Below are positions 1 to 5,613 of a stretch of DNA of 7,764 nucleotides, in pieces. Source of the DNA: SMXL01 sp964527795. GTDB taxonomy: Bacteria; Bacteroidota; Rhodothermia; Rhodothermales; UBA10348. The DNA is taken from assembly GCA_964527795.1 (NCBI GenBank), contig CAZGOS010000147.1, positions 1-7,764 on the forward strand, written 5' to 3'. Below the pieces are notes generated by a model. That model saw only the letters and a program-made list of their open reading frames with translations. It was not told the DNA's origin and ran no database searches. Each line of letters starts with the position of its first letter. The stretch's first letter is position 1. The position numbers and the translations under genes are program-made.

Positions 1-1297
1 GAGCGCCCTGGTCGATCCACGAATCGTAGCCGTCGCGCGAAATCAGGGGCCCGGGGAATGAAAGCTCCTTTCGGAAACTGGTTCTCGTGTGACGGGATTT
101 GAGGAAATGGCCGGCGTCGACGACCTCCGAAAGCAGGTCGGTCGAAGATCCTTCATAGCCTGGGCCGATCCCGCGCGTGAGTCGACGGGCCAGGGCACAG
201 GCTTCGTTGTCCAGCACGAGTTTCTCCAGACTCTGGGTGCTTTCAAAGTTCAGCATTCCGGGACCTGATACGACGTCCAGCATGCCAAGCGCCGCGAAGA
301 GGGCGCCCGCCGTGGTCTCGGCGCCGGCCTGCCAGTCAATACACTTGGAATCGGAGAGCGCGAGGTAGGCATGGGTAGGAAGTCCGAGACTTCGTCCGAT
401 TGCTGCCGTACCGGCCGCCAACAGCATCGTCTCCATCGAACCGAGCGGCGTCGTACCGCAACGCATATCCAAGGCGACCGCCGAGCACCCCCAGATGACC
501 GACGCGCCCGGAGCGGCAAGCTGTGATATGACCACTCCGGCCAGGTTCTCAGCCGTATGCTGCACGAGCGCGTCCCGCAGCGTGACGGGCGATGTCGCCC
601 CGGCCAGCGGCATGCTGATGATGTTCGCCGGTATCCCGGCCCGGGCGCTCTGAATTAATGCATCGGTCGTGAGATCGCTCCACATCAGCGGAGATGTGGC
701 CGCGCAGTCCATGATCGCCAGGGGCTTTTCCCGAAGGGCATCCGCACTTCCCCTCAAGGCAACGAGCATATCCATCATCACCTGAAAACCGTCCTTGAGA
801 AACGTGCCCGTGACGATCGGCTTCGTCGAATTTGCCAGCGCGATGGCCAGACGTGTTCTGTCGGCAAGTTCTTCGGCAACATCCCTCGGTACGAGCGAGG
901 TCGATTGTGCTCCGATATGATCGCACGCCTGGGCGACCCAGGCAAGGTGAGCGAGATCCTCCAGCGTTGCGGGTCGCTGCCGTCCCGTCTCCGGATCCAG
1001 AAAATGGATCGCGGCCGATCCGGGAGCAAAACAGGCAGCGCCTTCTCCCAGTACGACCGCGGGGTTTCCGGTTCTATCGAAGAGCGCGATCGTTTCAGGC
1101 GCCCTTTCGAGCGCCGTTAACGCCTGTTTTGGCTTTATCAGGGTTCTTCCGTTCCTGGCCTCCGCACCGGCCTCTTCAACGAGCTGCAGGCACTCGTCGT
1201 GCTCGATCACTACGCCGATTTCGCTGAGCGTCCTGACGGCGTCTGCGACAATCGACTCAACGTCATGAGTCTCCAGTAACTTGATTTCGGGTCCCAT
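1..1297 (-). CDS. MttB-family (trimethylamine methyltransferase-like) corrinoid methyltransferase, 3' end outside window
   Basis: This protein belongs to the MttB/COG5598 superfamily, whose members move a methyl group from a quaternary or tertiary amine to the cobalt of a partner corrinoid protein. From ATG at 1297 the frame stays open for 432 residues to the window edge. Recognisable stretches are the N-terminal helix region with LSEIGVVIEHDE (24-35), the 'APGSAAIHFLDPETG' segment (91-105), the core segment SDSKCIDWQAGAET (315-328), and the family's C-terminal signature GHFLKSRHT...FRKELSFPGPLISRDGYDSW (396-427). Family members are usually about 480-500 residues, so some 50 are missing at the C-terminus. 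No in-frame amber codon occurs in the visible part, so this is the pyrrolysine-free branch, which includes glycine betaine methyltransferases; the substrate cannot be read from sequence. A GGAAGAAG ribosome site lies 4 nt before the ATG. The start overlaps the upstream gene by 88 bp. The family call is firm; the substrate is open. Confidence 0.93.
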   Translation of the reverse strand, partial: MGPEIKLLETHDVESIVADAVRTLSEIGVVIEHDECLQLVEEAGAEARNGRTLIKPKQALTALERAPETIALFDRTGNPAVVLGEGAACFAPGSAAIHFLDPETGRQRPATLEDLAHLAWVAQACDHIGAQSTSLVPRDVAEELADRTRLAIALANSTKPIVTGTFLKDGFQVMMDMLVALRGSADALREKPLAIMDCAATSPLMWSDLTTDALIQSARAGIPANIISMPLAGATSPVTLRDALVQHTAENLAGVVISQLAAPGASVIWGCSAVALDMRCGTTPLGSMETMLLAAGTAAIGRSLGLPTHAYLALSDSKCIDWQAGAETTAGALFAALGMLDVVSGPGMLNFESTQSLEKLVLDNEACALARRLTRGIGPGYEGSSTDLLSEVVDAGHFLKSRHTRTSFRKELSFPGPLISRDGYDSWIDQGA

Positions 1298-1917
1298 ATC
1301 ACTTCTTCCAGTCGATATTCACAGTTCTTCATCGTGCAGTGGGCGCAATCCTTCGACGTGTTTTCGTCCGGCTCTTCGAGGAAACGAACGGCAAAACTGA
1401 CCGATTTTCGCGGCCGCATCATCTGTCCGGGAGTCAAACTGATTCCGACGCTGTCCGTAGGAAGCAGGGCAAGAAACGCCCTCTGGTTGCACGTATCCCA
1501 GGCGCCGTAACCCGGACTGATTCTGCGCTGGTCAAAAAGCCCGCACCTGGTCGCTTCATTACAGAGGATCTTGGAGAAAACATACGCCGTGGCTTCGGCC
1601 GCAGCCGACCCGAATGCGTCAAGAATCAGAGACGCCAGGTAGTGACCGGATTCTGCACGATCAGCGGATTCCACTACGAGTCCTGAACCTATTGTGCAGA
1701 CGGCGATTCCGACTAGGTCCGACGGATCAGGGAGGTTCGAGTCGGCGACTTCTTCTTTCGAAACGATCCTGTAGACGCCCCTCGGATCGAGTAGCGACGT
1801 TGCGATTGGCCATAATTCGTCCAGCGTGTCTTCGATGCGCGGCTTGACGATCGCGCCCTCCGGATAGCCGAGGTAACGTTTGACCTCCTCCCGTGGAACC
1901 TGAATCCGAACCTTCAT
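1210..1917 (-). CDS. Stand-alone MetH activation-domain-like protein (corrinoid reactivation)
   Basis: This 235-residue protein resembles the C-terminal AdoMet-binding activation domain of cobalamin-dependent methionine synthase. The diagnostic stretch is RRISPGYGAWD (131-141), matching the RxxPGY AdoMet-binding motif of MetH. A C-x2-C-x4-C cluster (C191, C194, C199, in SKDCAHCTMKNCEYR) near the C-terminus is a feature I associate with the free-standing versions in methyltransferase operons; its metal or cluster is not established here. The expected role is reductive methylation of the inactive Co(II) corrinoid partner with S-adenosylmethionine, returning it to the cycle. The gene starts 20 bp after the homocysteine methyltransferase stop, with CAGGGG just before the ATG. 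Its last 28 codons (after about residue 207) overlap the mttB-like gene in another frame. This tail has low-complexity composition and no recognisable motif, so the native stop may have been lost. The fold call is good; the exact partner is inferred from the operon. Confidence 0.85.
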   Translation of the reverse strand: MKVRIQVPREEVKRYLGYPEGAIVKPRIEDTLDELWPIATSLLDPRGVYRIVSKEEVADSNLPDPSDLVGIAVCTIGSGLVVESADRAESGHYLASLILDAFGSAAAEATAYVFSKILCNEATRCGLFDQRRISPGYGAWDTCNQRAFLALLPTDSVGISLTPGQMMRPRKSVSFAVRFLEEPDENTSKDCAHCTMKNCEYRLEEVIWDPKSSYWRLMTLSRLSQTPSGRSAKSA

Positions 1918-1937
1918 CCCCTGTTGTCAAGTGCTTT

Positions 1938-2786
1938 TCAAGCTTCTCTGATAAATTCCGGCGTGGATCCGCAACAGCCACCGATGACATCGGCTCCGGC
2001 GTCGACCATGGCCAGCAAGTACGCGGCGAAGCAGCCCGGATCTGCGTCGTACTCAATTCCGTCCGGGGTCTGATGCGGATCGCCTTCGTTGGGCTGCGCG
2101 ACGATCGAGCCGTCAAAATACTTTCTCGCCTCCTGAATCATGGGCAGCATCGCAGCCGGCGTTACCGAACAGTTGAGTCCCACGACCTGAGCTCCCGCGT
2201 CCTGCAGCGCCGTCAGGGACGGACCTATCCGGTCCCCGACCATCGTGAAATGACCTCTCTTCTTTTTATCGAAGGTCATGGACGCAAAAACGACGAGGCC
2301 GGTAGCGCTCGCAGCGCGTACCGCGCCGATCGCCTCCCTCAGATCGAACATGGTTTCGATGTTCAACAGGTCGGCGCCTCCGGTGGCAAGCGCCTCCGCC
2401 TGCGTGCGAAACTCGGTGAAAAGTTCGTCCTCCGTCGCCGTGCCCATCGGCGGGAAAAGTTTACCCGTAGGTCCGATGTTTCCAGCCACCAACGTCTTCC
2501 CACCTGATGCACTCCGCGCGAGTTCCATTGCCCGGGAATTCAGAATATTACACTGACTTTCCAGGCCCGCGGCCGCCGGCCTGGCCGGGGTCGCTCCAAA
2601 CGTATTCGTCTGAATGATATCCGATCCTGCCTCGGCGTAGTCCCGGTGCGCCTGTTCGACTTTCTCCGGCTCCTCGAACAGCCAGGATTCGGGAGCCTTT
2701 CCCGTCTCCAGACCCATCTGAATGAGAAGCGTACCCATGCCGCCGTCAAGTAGCAAGGGTGGCTTCCACCAGGCTTTATCAACCAC
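1938..2786 (-). CDS. Homocysteine S-methyltransferase (MetH homocysteine-domain type)
   Basis: This 282-residue protein is a complete Hcy-binding TIM barrel (Pfam S-methyl_trans family). It should transfer a methyl group to the thiolate of homocysteine, giving methionine. The N-terminal LLLDGGMGTLL (11-21) and QTNTFGATPAR (59-69) are hallmark segments. The zinc ligands are all present: Cys206 in GLNCS and Cys271-Cys272 in the terminal GGCCGSTPE. The protein ends eight residues after that motif, so it is the bare catalytic module without betaine-homocysteine methyltransferase extensions. Translation most likely starts at GTG (2786), 7 nt after a good GGAG site, and overlaps the corrinoid gene stop by 8 bp, which suggests translational coupling. 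Sitting between a corrinoid protein and a corrinoid reactivase, it probably takes its methyl group from methylcobalamin bound to that partner rather than from S-methylmethionine or betaine. Function is strong; donor is inferred. Confidence 0.93.
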   Translation of the reverse strand: MVDKAWWKPPLLLDGGMGTLLIQMGLETGKAPESWLFEEPEKVEQAHRDYAEAGSDIIQTNTFGATPARPAAAGLESQCNILNSRAMELARSASGGKTLVAGNIGPTGKLFPPMGTATEDELFTEFRTQAEALATGGADLLNIETMFDLREAIGAVRAASATGLVVFASMTFDKKKRGHFTMVGDRIGPSLTALQDAGAQVVGLNCSVTPAAMLPMIQEARKYFDGSIVAQPNEGDPHQTPDGIEYDADPGCFAAYLLAMVDAGADVIGGCCGSTPEFIREA

Positions 2787-3422
2787 GGATCAACTCCTGT
2801 GCTACGTTTACGGCATGCATGGCATTGCCGGCATACCCGTGGGCTCCGATTTCATTCGCCCATTCCGCCGAGACAGGCGCCCCGCCGACCATGAGCCTGG
2901 CTCGAATACCCGATCCGGCAAGCATCGAGGCCAGGTCCGGCTGACGCATCATCGTCGTGGTCAGGAGGGCGGATGCGCAGACCAGATCCGCGTCGACCTC
3001 TCCGGCCTTTTCGATGAATGTCTCCAGGGGCGCATCGGCGCCGATGTCCAGGACCTGAAACCCGTGAGCGGCCAGCATCGTCCCGACCAGCGTCATGCCG
3101 ATGTCGTGGATATCCCCTTCCACCGTACCGATGACGACCCGTCCGCTTTCGTTCACGCTTACCTGATCTCCAAGGACGGGTTGAAGAACAGCCATTGCAG
3201 ATCTCAGCGCTTCGGCTGCAGTAACGAGTTCCGGGAGAAAATATTCGCCTCTTCCCAGAGAGAGCCCACTTCGTGGATTCCGGGAACGAAACCTTCTTCG
3301 ATCGCCGTCACGGGCTCCAGACCGTGCGCGAGTGCGCGCTCGGCCAATTGACGGGATACGTCCGCGTCGCCATCCAGGATGGAGAGACGCATGTCATTCA
3401 ACAATGCGAATTGATCACTCAT
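2779..3422 (-). pseudogene. Methyltransferase-associated corrinoid protein, broken by one apparent 1-base deletion
   Basis: Two adjacent frames together give a typical corrinoid protein of about 214 residues, the size of MtbC/MttC/MtgC-type proteins. The first frame (from ATG 3422) encodes the helical cap domain to residue 58, MSDQFALLND...EVGSLWEE. The second resumes with EYFLPELVTAAEALRSAM and continues into the Rossmann-like B12 domain, with D-x-H-x-x-G in GDIHDIG (about residues 104-109; the His is the lower axial cobalt ligand) and the VGGAPVS loop near the C-terminus. The join needs one extra G in a GG run at 3248-3249: GAG-GCG should read GAG-GGC, giving the family's WEEGEYFLPEL. As read, translation stops early at 3204, after 72 residues. 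I see no slippery heptamer for programmed frameshifting. Either this is an assembly or base-calling error or a recent inactivation; the clean remainder favours error. GAGGG lies 3 nt before the ATG. The protein would carry the methyl group from the MttB-like enzyme to homocysteine. Confidence 0.88.
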
Positions 3423-3489
3423 TCGCCCTCGCGACGAATCGTCCTCGAATCTGGAGATTTCTCGGTGAGTTTGACAGGCCCGGGACGGT

Positions 3490-3522
3490 AATATACATAG
3501 AGATCGCGAGCGATATTGTCTT
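3490..3522 (-). promoter_or_regulatory. Possible promoter/operator of the methyltransferase operon
   Basis: On the minus strand, about 70 bp upstream of the corrinoid gene, there is a TATATT box (3495-3490) with an AAGACA hexamer upstream (3522-3517). Their spacing of 21 bp is longer than the ideal 17. Between them lies a perfect inverted repeat, ATCGC-GA-GCGAT (3503-3514), a plausible repressor or activator site. These matches are weak and rest on position more than on sequence quality. Confidence 0.2.
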
Positions 3523-3660
3523 CCGAGAGGGCCTCTTGTTGAACTCAAGACCACGAAAAAGTCCCGGATCAACAGGCAATCACTTCCCAGCGAAGCGCGC
3601 AAGCTACGTTTCTTTCAAATCTCGTTCAACGAAGAGGTCGTCAAAATAAAAGAGGTCAAC

Positions 3661-3804
3661 ATGCCTCCACTTCTTCCGGTTGTGACGGACGGAAATAGTA
3701 GGCGCACCCCGGAAAACCTGGAGACTTCTTGCAGCGTCTCCCTATCGCGCCAAGCCTTTGTCGATGTTACCCTGGCCGATTCAGGATCGCATGAAGCGTC
3801 GTAG
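3661..3804 (+). CDS. Possible small ORF, 47 aa, unrecognised
   Basis: ATG at 3661 follows AGAGGT at a workable distance. The frame runs 47 codons to a TAG inside the first copy of the 28-bp repeat. The product begins MPPLLPVVTDGNSRRTPENL and has no membrane segment, cysteine cluster or domain that I recognise. The only support is the ribosome site. It could equally be chance or the remnant of an older gene, because the same frame reads open for about 60 codons upstream. Confidence 0.15.
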   Translation: MPPLLPVVTDGNSRRTPENLETSCSVSLSRQAFVDVTLADSGSHEAS

Positions 3805-3828
3805 CATCGTTGCGCTCGGTCCGTAGAA
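3801..3828 (+). repeat. 28-bp direct repeat, copy 1
   Basis: The 28 bases beginning GTAGCATCGTTGCGCTCGGT and ending CCGTAGAA recur exactly at 4471-4498. Similarity extends five bases to the left with one mismatch (GCGTc versus GCGTg). This copy lies 77 bp before the PemK-module antitoxin start, and the second lies 20 bp after the toxin stop, so the two bracket that module. No long inverted repeat is present inside the unit. Confidence 0.9.
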
Positions 3829-3905
3829 GACCTGTTTTGTGCGTCATAGAACCATCTCGGATCAAAACTGTATCTACTAAAATCGGATCACGAACTTCAG
3901 CAAAC

Positions 3906-4121
3906 ATGCCGAATACTTTCAAAGCCATTCTAGAACGAGACGGACGGCTTCGCCTTCGTGATAAACTCCGTTTCTCTCGTGACAGGAGAGTCCTTGTAAC
4001 GATACTTGACGAGGAGCCGGGCGAAAGTGAGTCTCAATATTCTTCCAACCTGAGTGAATCGTCTTTGGCCAAGGATTGGAACCGTCCCGAGGAAGATGAG
4101 GCATGGCAACACCTGCAGTAG
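3906..4121 (+). CDS. Antitoxin of a MazF/PemK-type toxin-antitoxin module
   Basis: This 71-residue protein lies directly upstream of, and overlaps by 19 bp, a PemK/MazF-like toxin gene. Residues 1-38 (MPNTFKAILERDGRLRLRDK and on) look like a short beta-rich N-terminal domain, possibly an AbrB-like DNA-binding fold, though this is not certain. The acidic C-terminal tail SLAKDWNRPEEDEAWQHLQ (53-71) is of the kind that antitoxins with PemK-like partners use to wrap around the toxin. Its likely role is to neutralise the RNase by direct binding and to repress its own promoter. The ATG at 3906 is chosen because upstream codons in the same frame read through the repeat and look non-coding. No clear ribosome site precedes it. 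The octamer TCGGATCA repeated 26 bp apart upstream is a candidate operator. Function is assigned mainly from the partner and the C-terminal tail. Confidence 0.75.
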   Translation: MPNTFKAILERDGRLRLRDKLRFSRDRRVLVTILDEEPGESESQYSSNLSESSLAKDWNRPEEDEAWQHLQ

Positions 4122-4450
4122 GAAGCGTCGTTCTTGTCCGGTTTCCTTTTTCAGATCTTTCTGATTTCAAACTGAGACCTGCTTTCGTCCTCGCAGATGT
4201 TGAACGAAACGATTTCTTGCTTTGTCAAATCACGAGTAGGAAGTATGATGATTCCACTGCCCTTGAACTTTCGGACACCCACTTCAAGCAAGGGAGTTTG
4301 CAGAGGAAAAGTTTCATTCGACCTGAAAAGCTGTTCACTGCGAATGAGACCTTGATCGATCGAGAGATTGGATCGTTGACTGTAGATTATTGGAAAACCG
4401 TTGTCAATGCGATCGAAGAAATATTAAATCGAAGCATTCCTGAAGGATAA
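4103..4450 (+). CDS. MazF/PemK-family toxin (mRNA interferase)
   Basis: This 115-residue protein has the N-terminal signature of the PemK/MazF/CcdB barrel: GSVVLVRFPFSDLSDFKLRP (7-26), with the conserved Arg25-Pro26 after the first hairpin loop. Further family features are QITS (42-45) and the SFIRPEKLFTAN segment (70-81), followed by a C-terminal helix (94-110). Family members are ribosome-independent or ribosome-linked endoribonucleases that cut mRNA at short sequences and stop growth when the labile antitoxin is lost. Length is normal. The ATG at 4103 has GAGGAAG 7 nt upstream, inside the antitoxin gene, and overlaps the antitoxin's last codons, giving coupled translation. The cleavage sequence cannot be predicted. 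The second copy of the 28-bp repeat begins 20 bp after the stop. Confidence 0.88.
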   Translation: MATPAVGSVVLVRFPFSDLSDFKLRPAFVLADVERNDFLLCQITSRKYDDSTALELSDTHFKQGSLQRKSFIRPEKLFTANETLIDREIGSLTVDYWKTVVNAIEEILNRSIPEG

Positions 4451-4470
4451 TATTTCCGCCCAGATGCGTG

Positions 4471-4498
4471 GTAGCATCGTTGCGCTCGGTCCGTAGAA
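4471..4498 (+). repeat. 28-bp direct repeat, copy 2
   Basis: Identical over 28 bases to 3801-3828, in the same orientation and 670 bp away. It lies between the PemK toxin stop and the MNT gene; the final A of the repeat is the first base of an in-frame ATG at 4498 that could serve as an alternative, less likely start for MNT. I find no third copy in the window, including after the HepT or PIN genes. Confidence 0.9.
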
Positions 4499-4551
4499 TG
4501 CATTTTATGCTGCCAGGAGCAAATGTCAGTCGTCGTTCGTTTATTGGTAGT

Positions 4552-4893
4552 ATGGAAGCTACAGTGCTTACAAAAGAGGAAATCTTGACGCGCCTACTGC
4601 GCCTCGCGCCGGAACTACGCAGCCTGGGTGTTGAGAAGATTGGGCTGTTCGGTTCTTTCGTCCGAAATGAGCCTCACGAACTAAGTGATGTCGATATTCT
4701 GGTCGAATTTGCGCCAGGACGCAAGAGCTTCGACAGCTTCATGCATCTCGGCTTTCGTTTAGAGGATATTTTTCAACGCCGCGTAGAACTCGTCACGAAA
4801 GAGTCGCTTAGCCCTCACATCGGGCCGCAGATTCTTAAGGAAACCGAGTATGTCTCCCTCCCCGTCCAGTTACCTGCGCCATATTCTCGATGA
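4552..4893 (+). CDS. mntA: MNT-family minimal nucleotidyltransferase (antitoxin of the HepT module)
   Basis: This 113-residue protein is a minimal polymerase-beta-like nucleotidyltransferase. The GSF-x10-D-x-D active site is plain in GLFGSFVRNEPHELSDVDIL (31-50), with metal ligands Asp46 and Asp48. The usual third acidic residue is Glu79 in RRVELVT. In characterised MntA/HepT pairs the enzyme adds AMP groups to a tyrosine in HepT, switching off its RNase activity. I chose ATG at 4552 because homology begins a few residues later. ATG 4498 and a GTG at 4468 inside the repeat are in frame but would add non-conserved residues. The ribosome site is weak. The gene overlaps hepT by 44 bp, and its last 14 residues have no family likeness. 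The symbol is by family and neighbour, not by tested function. Confidence 0.88.
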   Translation: MEATVLTKEEILTRLLRLAPELRSLGVEKIGLFGSFVRNEPHELSDVDILVEFAPGRKSFDSFMHLGFRLEDIFQRRVELVTKESLSPHIGPQILKETEYVSLPVQLPAPYSR

Positions 4894-5194
4894 GATAAGG
4901 TATCTGCTTGAGAGTGAAAAGGAACTAACGAAAGAGGCGTTTCTTTCGGACGAAACGAAGAAACGCGCCTTCGTTAGAAGCTTGGAGATCATCGGTGAAG
5001 CCACGAAAAAACTTCCCGAGGATTTTCACTCAGCCAACCCAGATATTGAGTGGAGAGCAATCGCCGGAATGCGTGATCGTTTGATCCACGGTTATTTCGG
5101 AGTCGACTACGAAATCGTCTGGGATGTTGTCGTAAGCAAACTCCCTGCGTTACGTGATGAGGTCGAGAGACTTCTTTCAGGTGGGAATGATTGA
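4850..5194 (+). CDS. hepT: HepT-family (HEPN) RNase toxin
   Basis: This 114-residue all-helical protein is a HEPN-domain toxin of the DUF86/HepT family. The active site is R75-x4-H80-x-Y82 in MRDRLIHGYFGVD: Arg and His form the RNase site, and Tyr is the residue modified by AMP in studied systems. FVRSLEIIGEATKKLP (41-56) and DIEWRAIAGMRD (65-76) are typical conserved segments. All three key residues are present and the length is normal, so the toxin looks intact. It pairs with the overlapping MNT gene upstream, whose product should inactivate it. The ATG at 4850 lies within the MNT gene. A 6-bp hairpin with a GCGA loop occurs about 90 bp after the stop. Confidence 0.92.
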   Translation: MSPSPSSYLRHILDEIRYLLESEKELTKEAFLSDETKKRAFVRSLEIIGEATKKLPEDFHSANPDIEWRAIAGMRDRLIHGYFGVDYEIVWDVVVSKLPALRDEVERLLSGGND

Positions 5195-5285
5195 TTTCAC
5201 TATTCCATTTCGTGGGGCAGCAAAACCAGGCATTTCTGTAGGCTCGGACAGCCGAATCCGGCTTCGGGCAGCCATATTTTCTAAG

Positions 5286-5301
5286 GAGTTCGCGAGAACT
5301 C
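5286..5301. other. Small hairpin with GNRA-type loop
   Basis: GAGTTC-GCGA-GAACTC forms a perfect 6-bp stem with a GCGA tetraloop. It sits in the 200-bp gap between hepT and the next antitoxin. No T-run follows, so it is not a standard intrinsic terminator. A second, weaker stem (CCGAA...TTCGG) lies just upstream near 5250-5270. The region otherwise shows no gene. Confidence 0.35.
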
Positions 5302-5362
5302 GCCACAGATTGCCAAACCGTTATCTGCACCTCTCCCTTGAAACCATTTCTTCTTCAGTTTG

Positions 5363-5382
5363 TTGTATTACATTGTATTACA
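5363..5382 (+). promoter_or_regulatory. Tandem palindromic operator of the RHH/PIN module
   Basis: The decamer TTGTATTACA occurs twice with no gap, ending 12 bp before the ATG of the ribbon-helix-helix antitoxin. Each unit contains the odd palindrome TGTA-T-TACA. One binding unit per helical turn, close to the start codon, is the arrangement expected for cooperative binding of RHH dimers in toxin-antitoxin autorepression. The repeat is directly visible; its role is inferred from position and regulator family. Confidence 0.6.
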
Positions 5383-5394
5383 ACTTAAAGTGCG

Positions 5395-5613
5395 ATGAAA
5401 TCAGCAATTACGGTTCGACTTGATAAAGATCTTCAGCAAAAGCTAGACAGGGTGTCGAAAAGACTGGGCAAATCCAAATCTGACATTGTGCGAGATGCAT
5501 TAAAACGGCAGCTTGCATTACTGACGTTCGAGAAACATCGCGAGACGGCAATGCCTTTTGCTGAAGCTCGTGGGTTCTTTACAGATGAGGATGTATTCAA
5601 GGAGGTCTCTTGA
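5395..5613 (+). CDS. Ribbon-helix-helix (CopG/RHH) antitoxin
   Basis: This 72-residue protein begins with the RHH DNA-contacting strand ITVRLD (5-10), followed by helix A (KDLQQKLDRVSKRL) and the turn-helix GKSKSDIVRDALKRQL (25-40). This is a standard ribbon-helix-helix dimer domain. The C-terminal part (41-72), with FFTDEDVFKEVS, is probably the toxin-binding tail. It should repress its own operon through the tandem TTGTATTACA site immediately upstream and neutralise the PIN RNase encoded next. Its TGA overlaps the TTG start of that gene by 4 bp, and the AAGGAGGT inside its last codons serves the toxin. Its own ribosome site is weak. Confidence 0.9.
   Translation: MKSAITVRLDKDLQQKLDRVSKRLGKSKSDIVRDALKRQLALLTFEKHRETAMPFAEARGFFTDEDVFKEVS

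Larger units (their letters stand above)
3423..3905. other. Gene-poor intergenic stretch between the methyl operon and the toxin-antitoxin island
   Basis: I see no confident gene here. The left part is the leader of the minus-strand operon and contains a TATATT-like box and a short inverted repeat. The middle has only a weak plus-strand ORF of 47 codons (ATG 3661 to TAG 3804), with AGAGGT 4 nt before the ATG. Its frame is open upstream back to 3475 without another start codon, and the product matches nothing I recognise. The right part holds the first copy of the 28-bp repeat and the leader of the first antitoxin, where the octamer TCGGATCA occurs at 3857-3864 and again at 3883-3890. That spacing could suit an autoregulatory site. 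Confidence 0.5.

Noticed and set aside
549..1029. Minus-strand open frames of 125 and 83 codons within the mttB-like gene
   Set aside because: Both are alternative frames of the mttB-like coding sequence, which reads through continuously with strong family motifs.
1893..2507. Plus-strand open frame of 204 codons
   Set aside because: It is opposite the homocysteine methyltransferase gene, arginine-rich and without motifs, and is explained by GC-rich codon shadowing.
3246..3252. Programmed ribosomal frameshift in the corrinoid gene
   Set aside because: The shift site GAAGAGGCGAAT is not a slippery heptamer, and members of this protein family are normally encoded in a single frame.
2722..3351. 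Plus-strand open frame of 209 codons
   Set aside because: It is antisense to the corrinoid protein gene and the start of the homocysteine methyltransferase gene, and has no family likeness.
3801..4498. CRISPR array based on the 28-bp repeats
   Set aside because: There are only two copies, 670 bp apart with genes between them and no regular spacers.
4523..4588. 21-codon ORF with an AGGAG site, overlapping the MNT start
   Set aside because: It could be a leader peptide, but it is very short, the site is only 3 nt from the ATG, and there is no sign of attenuation structure.
5250..5301. Intrinsic terminator after hepT
   Set aside because: Two small stems are present, but neither is followed by a T-run on the coding strand and both are short.
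4989..5330. Minus-strand open frame of 113 codons over hepT and the following gap
   Set aside because: More than half lies antisense to hepT, and no motif was recognised. The part over the gap is too short to support a separate gene.
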